From Clostridia bacterium (GTDB taxonomy: Bacteria; Bacillota; DSM-521; Neomoorellales; Neomoorellaceae): a stretch of DNA of 54,634 nt. The stretch is from positions 1 through 54,634 of the forward strand of contig JASKKH010000012.1 of the NCBI GenBank assembly GCA_030154265.1, written 5' to 3'. The translations under genes were made by a program, and so were the position numbers. The notes beneath the pieces were generated by a model that was given only the letters and a program-made list of their open reading frames with translations, had not been told where the DNA came from and did no database searches. Below are positions 46,678-54,580 of the stretch, in pieces. Position 1 is the first letter of the stretch, and the number at the start of each line of letters is the position of its first letter.

Positions 46678-47697
46678 TTGTTAGTCGGTCTAATAATTAT
46701 CTTATTAATGGTTCTTATTCTACCATTTGCAGTAACAGAAGTAGAAAATAACCTAGAGTTTTTTCTTTTTTTGATGGGTTTAGTCGCTACGATTATTTCA
46801 GGTATATTTGATTTTCATTTAATAGTGCGCATTTTACAAAATCAACTCTTGTATATGATTTCGGGAGCGGTACTTTTTGCTGGTATTTTGTTTAAATTGT
46901 TTCAGGATAAAATTAAAGTAGCTATTCAAGATGCTTTAAAGATTATGCCATTGAAATTTTTTATATTTTTAGTAGTTCTTATTTTAGGTTTATTATCCAG
47001 TATAATTACTGCTATTATTGCTTCCTTGGTTTTAGTAGAAATTATCAATAACTTGCCCTTAAATAGATCTAATAAAGTTCGTTTAAATATTATTGCTTGT
47101 TTTGCCATTGGGTTAGGAGCTGTTTTAACTCCGATAGGTGAACCATTATCTACTATTGTTATTATCAAAATGGATGGGAGTTTCACCTACTTAATAGAAA
47201 AAGTAGGTAAATATATTATACCCGGTATCTTAGTTGCGTCAGTATTGAGTGTAGTTATGGTAGGTCAAGGGCAATCCTTTGCAACAACCATAAACATGGT
47301 TGCAGAGAAAGAAGAAACATATTTAGGTGTAATAATTAGGGCTTTTAAAGTGTTTATTTTTGTTATGGCGTTGGAACTTTTAGGAGCAGGATTTAAACCG
47401 TTTATTGATACTTATATTATTAATCTGGACAGTAGGATTTTATATTGGATTAATATGCTTTCTGCTGTTCTGGATAATGCAACAATTGCAGCTGCTGAAG
47501 TTAGCCCTTCAATGTCAGATACCCAGGTACAGGCAGTGTTAATGGGCTTATTAGTTAGCGGAGGCATGTTAATTCCAGGAAATATTCCTAATATTATTTC
47601 TGCTGGAAAATTAAAAATAAAAAGTGGTGAATGGGCTTGTTTGGGTTTACCTTTGGGTTTAATAGGATTAGTTATTTATTTCTTAATCATTTTTTAA
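46678..47697 (+). CDS. DUF1646 family putative cation transporter
   Basis: 339 residues, about ten membrane segments, with conserved stretches VENNLEFFLFLMGLVA, LTPIGEPLSTIVI, LDNATIAAAEVSPS and GGMLIPGNIPNIISAGKL. The family is predicted to carry cations and is associated with Na+-I riboswitches in other bacteria; transport has not been shown directly here. TTG 46678 behind AAGGAGGAAG. Encoded next to nhaA but with its own leader, since a terminator lies between them. Confidence 0.82.
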   Translation: MLVGLIIILLMVLILPFAVTEVENNLEFFLFLMGLVATIISGIFDFHLIVRILQNQLLYMISGAVLFAGILFKLFQDKIKVAIQDALKIMPLKFFIFLVVLILGLLSSIITAIIASLVLVEIINNLPLNRSNKVRLNIIACFAIGLGAVLTPIGEPLSTIVIIKMDGSFTYLIEKVGKYIIPGILVASVLSVVMVGQGQSFATTINMVAEKEETYLGVIIRAFKVFIFVMALELLGAGFKPFIDTYIINLDSRILYWINMLSAVLDNATIAAAEVSPSMSDTQVQAVLMGLLVSGGMLIPGNIPNIISAGKLKIKSGEWACLGLPLGLIGLVIYFLIIF

Positions 47698-47722
47698 TTG
47701 GGTAACAATATTATTTATGGGT

Positions 47723-47757
47723 CAAAGGGACCGTCATGTTGATCGGCCCCTTTGTTT
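47723..47757 (+). terminator. Probable terminator after the DUF1646 gene
   Basis: CAAAGGG plus CCG pair CGG plus CCCTTTG (one A/C mismatch), followed by TTTAAA. A good stem with a short T tract. Confidence 0.75.
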
Positions 47758-47864
47758 AAATACATTGTAAAAACGGTAGAATTGCAGGAAAGAAACTATT
47801 TGAATCGAAATTCTTATGTTGGAAAAAATATCGGATGTTAGGAAAATATGTCGGGGTGAAGGCA

Positions 47865-48527
47865 ATGTGGGAGTGGGATACGCGAGTACGTTGGTTGTTA
47901 GCGTTTGTGATAGCTGCTCTAATATTTGGTGGAGGTTATAAATATGGCAGTTGGCAAGAACGTACTTCAGAAAACAGTTTACCTAAAGTAGTTATGGGGG
48001 AAGAAGTAGGTGTCGCTGAGACCAATGAGGAAATAGAAGCAACTGAGGAAAAACCTAATACTATTATGGTTCATGTCACTGGGGCTGTTAAGATGCCTGG
48101 TGTGTATAAACTTTCAACTGACGCCAGAGTCAATGATGCAATTAGTATGGCGGGCTTATTACCTGATGCAAATCCTAATGCTTTGAATTTAGCTCAACAC
48201 CTAAATGATGGGCAAAAGATTGTTGTTCCGCGACAAGGGGAGATTACAATACCAGGAAACTTTACCAATCAAGAAACTACAATCAATGGATTTATTAGCA
48301 ACTACGATAATAGGAGTGTCTTTCGAGAAGATACAAAGGTTAATATTAATACAGCCACAATTTCTGAGTTGGAAGAATTACCTGGCATTGGATCAACTTT
48401 AGCTAAACGTATTGTAGATTATCGTACCCAGAAGGGATATTTCCGTTCTATTGAAGACTTAAAAAATGTTTCCGGTATTGGGACCAAGAAGTTTGCAGAT
48501 CTTAAAGAGTTAATTAGCACAAACTAA
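47865..48527 (+). CDS. comEA: ComEA-type competence DNA-binding protein
   Basis: Membrane-anchored receptor for DNA uptake. About 220 residues: N-terminal membrane anchor (about 10-28), linker, SLBB domain (about 70-130, VTGAVKMPGVYKL), and C-terminal helix-hairpin-helix pair (VNINTATISELEELPGIG and DLKNVSGIGTKKF). ATG 47865 behind GGGGTGAAGG is preferred; ATG 47835 is in frame with no clear ribosome site. comEC and comEB are not adjacent in the window. Confidence 0.92.
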   Translation: MWEWDTRVRWLLAFVIAALIFGGGYKYGSWQERTSENSLPKVVMGEEVGVAETNEEIEATEEKPNTIMVHVTGAVKMPGVYKLSTDARVNDAISMAGLLPDANPNALNLAQHLNDGQKIVVPRQGEITIPGNFTNQETTINGFISNYDNRSVFREDTKVNINTATISELEELPGIGSTLAKRIVDYRTQKGYFRSIEDLKNVSGIGTKKFADLKELISTN

Positions 48528-48573
48528 AATACATAATTAGTTTAAGAAAGATTATTTCTTTAAATATTAATCC

Positions 48574-48602
48574 TTGACAATAAGATTAGAGTAAAGATAA
48601 AC
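48574..48602 (+). promoter_or_regulatory. Sigma-A promoter of uppP
   Basis: TTGACA (48574-48579) followed after 16-17 bases by GATAAA/ATAAAC (48596-48602). Confidence 0.6.
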
Positions 48603-48643
48603 TTTTTTTGTGGCGTTTCAAAATAATAGGGAGGTATGAGTTT

Positions 48644-49429
48644 ATGGATCTTTTACAAGCAATAATTTTGGGCTTGGTGCAGGGTTTAGGTGAATTTCTA
48701 CCCATTTCAAGCTCAGCACATTTAGTACTAACTCCCTGGTTTTTTCATTGGAATGACCCGGGGTTAACATTTGATGTAGCTTTACACTTTGGTACTCTCG
48801 TTGCAGTAATTGCTTATTTTTGGCGGGACATTATTTCACTGGTAGTGAGTGGCTTGACTCGACCCCGTAGTCTGGATGGCCGGCTTTTTTGGTATTTAAT
48901 TGTTGCTTCAATACCAGGAGCAATCGCGGGGGTAATTTTAGAAGATTATGCTGAAACAATTTTCCGTTCTCCATTAATAATTGCTTTAATGTTAACTATT
49001 ATGGGAATTGGTCTTTGGTGGGGAGACCGTGTAGGTATTAAAAAACGCCGATTAGAAGAAGTTAGCTTAAGAGACAGTCTTATTGTCGGTATATCTCAAG
49101 CCTTAGCAATCATTCCAGGCGTATCACGTTCCGGAATTACTATGACTGCAGGGCTTATGACAGGCATGAAGCGTGAAACAGCAGCTCGTTTTTCATTCTT
49201 AATGTCTATACCAATCATTGCTGGAGCAGCTTTATTAAAAATAACAGATTTAACTCTACAGGATTTAAATATGGAATTTATAACAGGCGTACTTACAGCT
49301 GGAATTGTTGGTTTTTTAGCTATCAAGTTCTTGCTTCAGTATCTACGGCAGGGCAGTTATCTTATTTTTACCTGGTACCGCATAATATTAGCTGCTTTGG
49401 TAGTTGGTGTTTACTGGCTTCGCTCTTGA
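48644..49429 (+). CDS. uppP: Undecaprenyl-diphosphate phosphatase
   Basis: Recycles the lipid carrier for wall synthesis; also confers bacitracin resistance. Motifs LVQGLGEFLPISSSAHL and IPGVSRSGITMTAGL contain the catalytic Glu, Ser and Arg residues. About eight membrane segments, 261 residues. ATG 48644 lies nine bases after GGGAGG; an in-frame start at 48608 lies before this site. Confidence 0.96.
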   Translation: MDLLQAIILGLVQGLGEFLPISSSAHLVLTPWFFHWNDPGLTFDVALHFGTLVAVIAYFWRDIISLVVSGLTRPRSLDGRLFWYLIVASIPGAIAGVILEDYAETIFRSPLIIALMLTIMGIGLWWGDRVGIKKRRLEEVSLRDSLIVGISQALAIIPGVSRSGITMTAGLMTGMKRETAARFSFLMSIPIIAGAALLKITDLTLQDLNMEFITGVLTAGIVGFLAIKFLLQYLRQGSYLIFTWYRIILAALVVGVYWLRS

Positions 49430-49462
49430 TAATATCCCTATAAAATAAAAAAATTGAACTGT

Positions 49463-49491
49463 AAGCGGCTGATGATGCCGCTTCATTTTTT
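49463..49491 (+). terminator. Rho-independent terminator after uppP
   Basis: AAGCGGC, loop TGATGAT, GCCGCTT, then CA and T6. Confidence 0.92.
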
Positions 49492-49520
49492 CTAGAAAAT
49501 CCCTTTATGGTAATTTATAA

Positions 49521-49646
49521 CGGTCGGTTACATAAAGAGCTTTTCGATAATTATTTATGAGACCGAAAGGGCAAACCTGGTGAGGAATATAATCCCTTTA
49601 GCCAGGTTTTTAGGTTACCGGTAACCAAAATTTCGGTTTAAGCTCT
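49521..49646 (+). promoter_or_regulatory. Structured leader before the stalk-domain gene, candidate regulatory RNA
   Basis: CGGTC (about 49521) pairs GACCG (49561-49565) and encloses CATAAA/TTTATG. AAAGGG then pairs CCCTTT while the interleaved CCTGG pairs CCAGG, an H-type pseudoknot; alternatively AAACCTGG pairs CCAGGTTT to make a terminator-like hairpin with T5. A palindrome GGTTACCGGTAACC follows (49613-49626), and AGAGC can pair GCTCT. The pieces GGGCAAACC and AGCCAGG recall cyclic-di-GMP-I riboswitches, but the middle conserved blocks are absent. Confidence 0.45.
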
Positions 49647-49681
49647 AAGGAACACTAAAACTAAATAAGGGGATAATAAAT

Positions 49682-50554
49682 ATGAGGAAAAGATTAATTG
49701 GATTACTGGTTATAGTTAGCATGTTATTATCTTCAGCAGGATTTATTTATGCACGTCCGGGGAATGGCAATGCTTCTAATAACAAATTTAAGAAAGAGTT
49801 TAAACATGAGTATAAAAATGAGTTCGAGCATAGGTTTAATATTGTAGATAATGTAGAGTCTTCAGATGCTTCAGATTGGCCTGTTAAGGAATTTAAAGGA
49901 CGAATTCGAATTAATATGCATAACAAAAAAATGAATATTAAATTTGATGTACCTCCAGTAGTTAAAGCAGGTCGGACTCTGATACCAGTAAGGGCTGTTA
50001 CCCAGGGTTTAGGTGCTACAGTTGATTGGGATGGAGAGGCCGGAATAGTAACCATAACAAAAGACGGTGTATCAGTAGTTATTATCTTAGGAAGTTACGA
50101 CATAACTGTTAATGGTGAAAAGGTAAGTTTAGATGTTCCTGCTCAGATAATTAACAACCGTACTTTTGTACCTTTAAGGTTCTTAGGGCAAGTTTTTAAG
50201 TATAAAGTGAATTATAATAAGGATACTGGGGATATAGATATTGATGATAACGATGGAGAAGAAATAGAAGAGGAAGAAGAAACAGGAGATATAGATAATA
50301 ACGAAGATGAAGAAAATGATGAGGGTACTGTAGATACAGATAATAATGATGAAGACGAAGATGAAGAAATTAATCAAGGTGCTACAGTTATAGAAAATAA
50401 CAATGACGAAAATGGTGATATAGAAATAATTAATGAAGATGTAGAAAATGAAGTTCTAAACGAAGGTGCAGACAATACTAACGATGATAATGAAGACGTA
50501 GAAGAAGCTGAAAATCATAGTACAACTAATAATGAAGGAGAAAACCAAGAATAG
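49682..50554 (+). CDS. Secreted copper-amine-oxidase-N-like stalk-domain protein with acidic tail
   Basis: Function unknown. 290 residues: signal peptide (about 1-25, ending FIYA), a basic/aromatic segment with K/E-F/Y-H repeats (about 35-55), a stalk domain of two half repeats (about 78-175, TLIPVRAVTQGLGATVDWDG and TFVPLRFLGQVFKYKVNY), and a C-terminal tail of about 110 residues made almost only of Asp, Glu, Asn, Gly and Ile/Val. The tail is low complexity and could bind cations or stay unfolded at the surface. ATG behind AAGGGG. It has a structured leader and its own terminator. Confidence 0.85.
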   Translation: MRKRLIGLLVIVSMLLSSAGFIYARPGNGNASNNKFKKEFKHEYKNEFEHRFNIVDNVESSDASDWPVKEFKGRIRINMHNKKMNIKFDVPPVVKAGRTLIPVRAVTQGLGATVDWDGEAGIVTITKDGVSVVIILGSYDITVNGEKVSLDVPAQIINNRTFVPLRFLGQVFKYKVNYNKDTGDIDIDDNDGEEIEEEEETGDIDNNEDEENDEGTVDTDNNDEDEDEEINQGATVIENNNDENGDIEIINEDVENEVLNEGADNTNDDNEDVEEAENHSTTNNEGENQE

Positions 50555-50591
50555 GAAATTTTGTTTATAAACAACAGAAATTTTTAATTTT

Positions 50592-50619
50592 AAACCTGCT
50601 TTAAGTAGAGCAGGTTTTT
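50592..50619 (+). terminator. Rho-independent terminator after the stalk-domain gene
   Basis: AAACCTGCT, loop TTAAGTAG, AGCAGGTTT, then TTC. Confidence 0.9.
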
Positions 50620-50705
50620 CTTTTAACTTTAAAGGATTTTATAATTTATATTTAGAAAGAAACAATATGTAATAAGATCTTCAAATATAAAGAAAGGAAT
50701 TTAAA

Positions 50706-52299
50706 ATGATTCGCATATCAGATATAAAATTTCCTATTACAGAAGAACAGCCGGATTTTAATAAAGTAATTAGCAAAAGGTTAAAGATTTCTAAGGATGA
50801 TTTAGAGGGTTACACCATATTTAAGCAATCCCTAGATGCCCGCGGACGGGGGGGGGATGCTTTACTGGGTATATACTGTTGATGCCAAAGTAAAAAATGA
50901 GGAGAAAGTTTTAAAAAAGGTTAAAGACAAGAAGGTTAGTATTTCCCCTGACTTGGATTACAAATATGTTAAAACAGGTACTAAGCAGTTAAAAACAAGG
51001 CCAATAATTATCGGTACTGGGCCAGCAGGGTTATTTGCCGGCTTAATTTTGGCTCAAATGGGTTATGAACCACTACTCCTGGAACGTGGTGCTGATGTTG
51101 ACAGACGTATAGAAATTGTTAACAAGTTTTGGACAACAGGTGATTTAGACCCTGGCTGTAATGTGCAGTTTGGAGAAGGCGGGGCAGGGACTTTTTCTGA
51201 TGGTAAATTGACAACTTTAATTAAGGATAAACGTTGCCGCAAGGTTTTAGAAGAATTTATTAAGGCAGGTGCTCCCGAAAAAATTATTTATATCAACAAA
51301 CCTCATATAGGTACAGATGTATTGCGAAAAGTAGTTAAAAATTTGCGAAAGACAATTATCAGGTATGGAGGAGAGGTTCGTTTTAATTGCCAAGTTACTG
51401 ACTTGCTGATTGAAAATGGACAGCTAAAAGGGGTCATAGCAGATAATGACGAGATTTTAACTGAAGTTGTACTTTTAGGTATTGGACATAGTGCTCGTGA
51501 TACATTTTCTATGCTTAACCAAAGGGGTGTCAAAATGCAGCCTAAACCTTTTTCTATAGGACTGCGTATTGAACACCCTCAAAAACTTATAAACCGCTCC
51601 CAGTATAAAGAATTTGCAGAAATACCTACTTTAGATGCTGCAGATTATAAGCTTGCCTATCATTCTTCTTCCGGACGTTCTGCTTATACATTCTGTATGT
51701 GTCCGGGAGGGTTAGTTGTAGCAGCTGCTTCCGAGGTTGGGGGTGTGGTAACTAATGGCATGAGTGAATATGCTCGTGATGGAGAAAATGCTAACAGTGC
51801 ATTGTTGGTAGGAGTTACTCCGGAGGATTATGGCAGTCCTCACCCTCTGGCGGGAGTTGAATTTCAACGCCGTTGGGAACATCGAGCTTTTGAGTTAGGT
51901 GGGAAGGATTATAGAGCCCCAGTGCAATTAGTTGGAGATTTTTTAAAAGGCAAACCTTCAACTGATCTGGGAAGTGTTAAACCTACATATAAACCTGGTG
52001 TGTCATTAGGTCAACTTGATGAATGTTTACCTACTTGTGTTATAGAAACATTACGTGAAGCAATTGTAGCTTTTGATCAAAAACTAAATGGTTTTGCTCT
52101 ACCCGACGCGGTCTTAACAGGGGTTGAGACTCGGAGTTCGTCTCCTGTGAAGATTCTGCGTAATGATAGTTATGAATCAAACATTAAAGGGTTGTACCCT
52201 ATGGGAGAGGGTGCTGGTTATGCAGGCGGAATCATTTCAGCGGCAGTGGATGGCATTAGGGTTGCTGAACAAATAGCAGCAAAGTTTGCTCCTTTCTAA
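50706..52299 (+). CDS. COG2509 FAD-dependent dehydrogenase, frameshifted at a run of nine G
   Basis: Uncharacterised flavoprotein with a Rossmann FAD site (IIGTGPAGLFAGLIL) and the family motif NVQFGEGGAGTFSDGKL; it ends GEGAGYAGGIISAAVDGI. The intact family protein should begin at ATG 50706 (AAGGAA upstream) and read ISDIKFPITEEQ... up to SLDARGRGG. At G9 (50848-50856) that frame runs on to a stop 26 bases later, while the rest of the protein continues in the +1 frame from ATG 50836. Removing one G joins both into about 530 residues with a natural-looking junction RGRGGMLYWVYTVDA. This is a sequencing error, a slippage site or a real mutation; the downstream 487 codons are otherwise intact. 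Confidence 0.85.
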
Positions 52300-52320
52300 A
52301 ATAGGATTTTTAAAACGTTT

Positions 52321-52686
52321 TTATAAAGTACTATTCTTTCTTTTAATTTCTACGCCAGCATAATTAAAAGTACCGGGTAAGGGGGCATGAGGCTTCCTTA
52401 CTCGTACAAGCAGTTCATTGACTGGAAAGTTTTCTAAAATACTGTTGCTAATAGTTTCAGCTAAGGCTTCCAAAAGATTAAAACGACTATCGGTTACGAT
52501 TTTTTTAACCAAGCTATAGATTTCTAAATAGTTAATAGTTGCTTTTATATCATCAGACTTTGCTGCTTGGGTTAGGTCTAAATATAACTCAAGGTCAACA
52601 ATGAAGGGTTGTCCTAGTTCATGTTCAGCAGGGTGGACACCGTGGTACCCATAAAACTCCATACCGTTTAAAATTATTTTATCCAC
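52321..52686 (-). CDS. folB: Dihydroneopterin aldolase
   Basis: Folate synthesis: cleaves dihydroneopterin. 121 residues with MDKIILNGMEFYGYHGV, the catalytic Glu in NLLEALAE and Lys in VRKPHAPLPG. GTG start with AAGGTGA close upstream. It follows folE by 33 bases on the - strand. Confidence 0.94.
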   Translation of the reverse strand: MDKIILNGMEFYGYHGVHPAEHELGQPFIVDLELYLDLTQAAKSDDIKATINYLEIYSLVKKIVTDSRFNLLEALAETISNSILENFPVNELLVRVRKPHAPLPGTFNYAGVEIKRKNSTL

Positions 52687-52719
52687 AAAGTCACCTTCTA
52701 TTTCTGTTTATGTTCTTTG

Positions 52720-53277
52720 TTAGTGTCCTCGGATTAATGACATGGCTTCGGCTCTTGCTGCTTGATCATGTCTAAAAATCCCCCGTACAGCAGAGGTAAT
52801 TGTTTTACTTCCGGGTTTTTTAACTCCTCGCATACTCATACATAAATGTTCAGCTTCAAGAACGACTACTACACCATAAGGTTTTAATTTTTTCATAATA
52901 ATATCAGCTATTTGTGAAGTTAGACGTTCTTGTACTTGAGGTCGACGAGCAGCCATATCAACTACTCGGGCCAATTTACTTAAACCTGTTATTTTACCTT
53001 GTGGAATATAAACTACATGGGCTTTACCAAGGAAAGGTAGAAAATGATGTTCACAAACAGAGTAGAGTGGTATATCCTTCACTAATACCATTTCTTCATG
53101 GTTTTCATCAAATACTACAGTTAGTTCCTTGGCGGGGTCGTGATTTATTCCGGCAAAGATTTCTTCATACATATCGGCAATACGTCTGGGAGTTTCCAGT
53201 AGGCCTTCTCTATTTGGATCTTCTCCAATAGCCTCAATAAGCATGAGTACTGCCTTCTGAAGCTTTTCTTTGTCCAT
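52720..53277 (-). CDS. folE: GTP cyclohydrolase I
   Basis: First step of pterin/folate synthesis: GTP to dihydroneopterin triphosphate. 185 residues, zinc ligands in [14 protein letters not shown] and HLCMSMRGV, and the signature [24 protein letters not shown] with AGGAGG upstream. Heads folE-folB, the only - strand genes in the window. Confidence 0.96.
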   Translation of the reverse strand: MDKEKLQKAVLMLIEAIGEDPNREGLLETPRRIADMYEEIFAGINHDPAKELTVVFDENHEEMVLVKDIPLYSVCEHHFLPFLGKAHVVYIPQGKITGLSKLARVVDMAARRPQVQERLTSQIADIIMKKLKPYGVVVVLEAEHLCMSMRGVKKPGSKTITSAVRGIFRHDQAARAEAMSLIRGH

Positions 53278-53458
53278 TTTTGTTCCTCCTAATAAATATA
53301 TAAAGTCTAAACATATTTTTTGGCCTTATGTTTAATAATATTATAATAATTCATTTCTAAATCGACATTTCCTGCCTTATTTTAAACATTTATATATAGA
53401 TAATAATTTTTTAATTAAAGTTTATTTGTTTAATGTATTTAGAAAAAATCAACCCTTA

Positions 53459-53487
53459 TTGACATATGCCCGGTTAAGGTTCATAAT
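53459..53487 (+). promoter_or_regulatory. Sigma-A promoter of the mrp gene
   Basis: TTGACA (53459-53464), 17 bases, CATAAT (53482-53487). The rest of the 257-base gap between the divergent folE and mrp genes is AT-rich, with no other structure I can support. Confidence 0.7.
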
Positions 53488-53534
53488 TAATTTGTTAATA
53501 TAAGGCACATACTTAACTTAAGGGGTGATAAAGG

Positions 53535-54425
53535 TTGGCAAATGAAGGGTGCGAAACCTGCAATCAAAACCAATCTTGCAATGCAGCTACATGTAATTCA
53601 GAAACTAATGGTTCAGCTACATGTAAACCTGGAACCAATAATGACCAAAAACCCAGTAAAATTGCTACTCATGAATTAAATAACATTAAACACGTTGTAG
53701 GTGTTATGAGCGGAAAAGGTGGGGTCGGTAAATCATCAGTTACAGCTTTATTGGCCGTTGCTCTAAATCAATCTGGCTATAAAGTAGGTATCCTAGATGC
53801 TGATATAACTGGTCCCAGTATTCCGAAGCTATTCGGGGTAAAAGGTGGTTTGCCACAAAATATTGGGGATATTGGTGTACCACCTGCAGAAAGTTCACAA
53901 GGTGTAAAAATCATGTCCTTAAATCTTTTATTACCTAATGAGGATGACCCGGTGGTATGGCGTGGTCCAATTATTTCTGGTGCAGTTAAACAATTTTGGA
54001 CCGACGTTGTCTGGGGTGAACTAGATTACTTATTAATTGACTTACCACCAGGTACAGGGGATGCACCTTTAACTGTATTACAATCAATACCCTTAGATGG
54101 TCTGGTTATTGTTAGCTCTCCTCAGGAATTAGCTAATATGGTTGTACGTAAAGCTGTTAAAATGGCTTCTGCTTTAGAGGTAAAGATTTACGGTTTAGTT
54201 GAAAACATGAGCTATCTATCTTGTCCTGATTGTGGCAAAAGAATTAATATCTTTGGCCCGAGTCGTGCTGAAGAAGCAGCTGAAACAGCAGGTATTCCTC
54301 TTCTAGGTACTCTACCATTAGATCCTGAAATGACAGCTCTAAGTGATAATGGTAAGATAGAAGAATACAAAGGGGAATTATTAGATAGAGCAAAAGCATT
54401 TATTAAAAAGATAGTCGAGGAGTAA
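53535..54425 (+). CDS. Mrp/ApbC-type P-loop iron-sulfur carrier protein with Cys-rich N-terminus
   Basis: Fe-S cluster scaffold/carrier ATPase of the Mrp/Nbp35 family. A deviant Walker A SGKGGVGKSSVTALLA and the C-terminal CPDCGKRINIFG (CxxC for a bridging cluster) are present. The first 35 residues carry five cysteines in an Asn/Thr-rich stretch, partly a 10-codon repeat (AATCNSETNG then SATCKPGTNN); this recalls Nbp35, whose N-terminal Cys bind a second cluster. 296 residues. TTG 53535 behind AAGGGGTG. Confidence 0.92.
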   Translation: MANEGCETCNQNQSCNAATCNSETNGSATCKPGTNNDQKPSKIATHELNNIKHVVGVMSGKGGVGKSSVTALLAVALNQSGYKVGILDADITGPSIPKLFGVKGGLPQNIGDIGVPPAESSQGVKIMSLNLLLPNEDDPVVWRGPIISGAVKQFWTDVVWGELDYLLIDLPPGTGDAPLTVLQSIPLDGLVIVSSPQELANMVVRKAVKMASALEVKIYGLVENMSYLSCPDCGKRINIFGPSRAEEAAETAGIPLLGTLPLDPEMTALSDNGKIEEYKGELLDRAKAFIKKIVEE

Positions 54426-54459
54426 AACTTAAGTAAAATATACTTACACGAAAGAGATT

Positions 54460-54580
54460 GGGGTTGCTCCAAAAGTCTTTTTCCAAATTTTTAGCCCCAC
54501 TTTTACATTGAAATCGCGTCATAAATAGTTAATCCCGTATCACTTTGTAGTGTTACGGGATACTTTTTTGGGACAGCCCC
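54460..54580 (+). mobile_element. Miniature inverted-repeat element (121 bp) after mrp
   Basis: The left end GGGGTTGCTCCAAAA and the right end TTTTTTGGGACAGCCCC are imperfect inverted repeats (10 of 11 terminal positions pair, counting G-T). GGGGCTGTCCCAAAA-type ends are typical of several Firmicute insertion sequences. There is no room for a transposase, so this is a MITE or IS relic. Target duplication, if any, is only TT. It also holds the hairpin at 54531. Confidence 0.5.
54531..54568 (+). terminator. Terminator hairpin inside the inverted-repeat element
   Basis: ATCCCGTATCACT, loop TTGT, AGTGTTACGGGAT with one T-T mismatch, followed by AC and T6. It probably ends the mrp transcript. Confidence 0.85.

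Noticed and set aside
49521-49646. Canonical cyclic-di-GMP-I riboswitch
   Set aside because: GGGCAAACC and AGCCAGG are present, but the GACGCAAAGC and GGNCUAA blocks are missing and the spacing is wrong; kept only as an unclassified leader.
49682-50377. - strand open frames opposite the stalk-domain gene
   Set aside because: These mirror the Asp/Glu/Asn-rich codons as Ile/Phe/Val-rich frames; composition artefacts.
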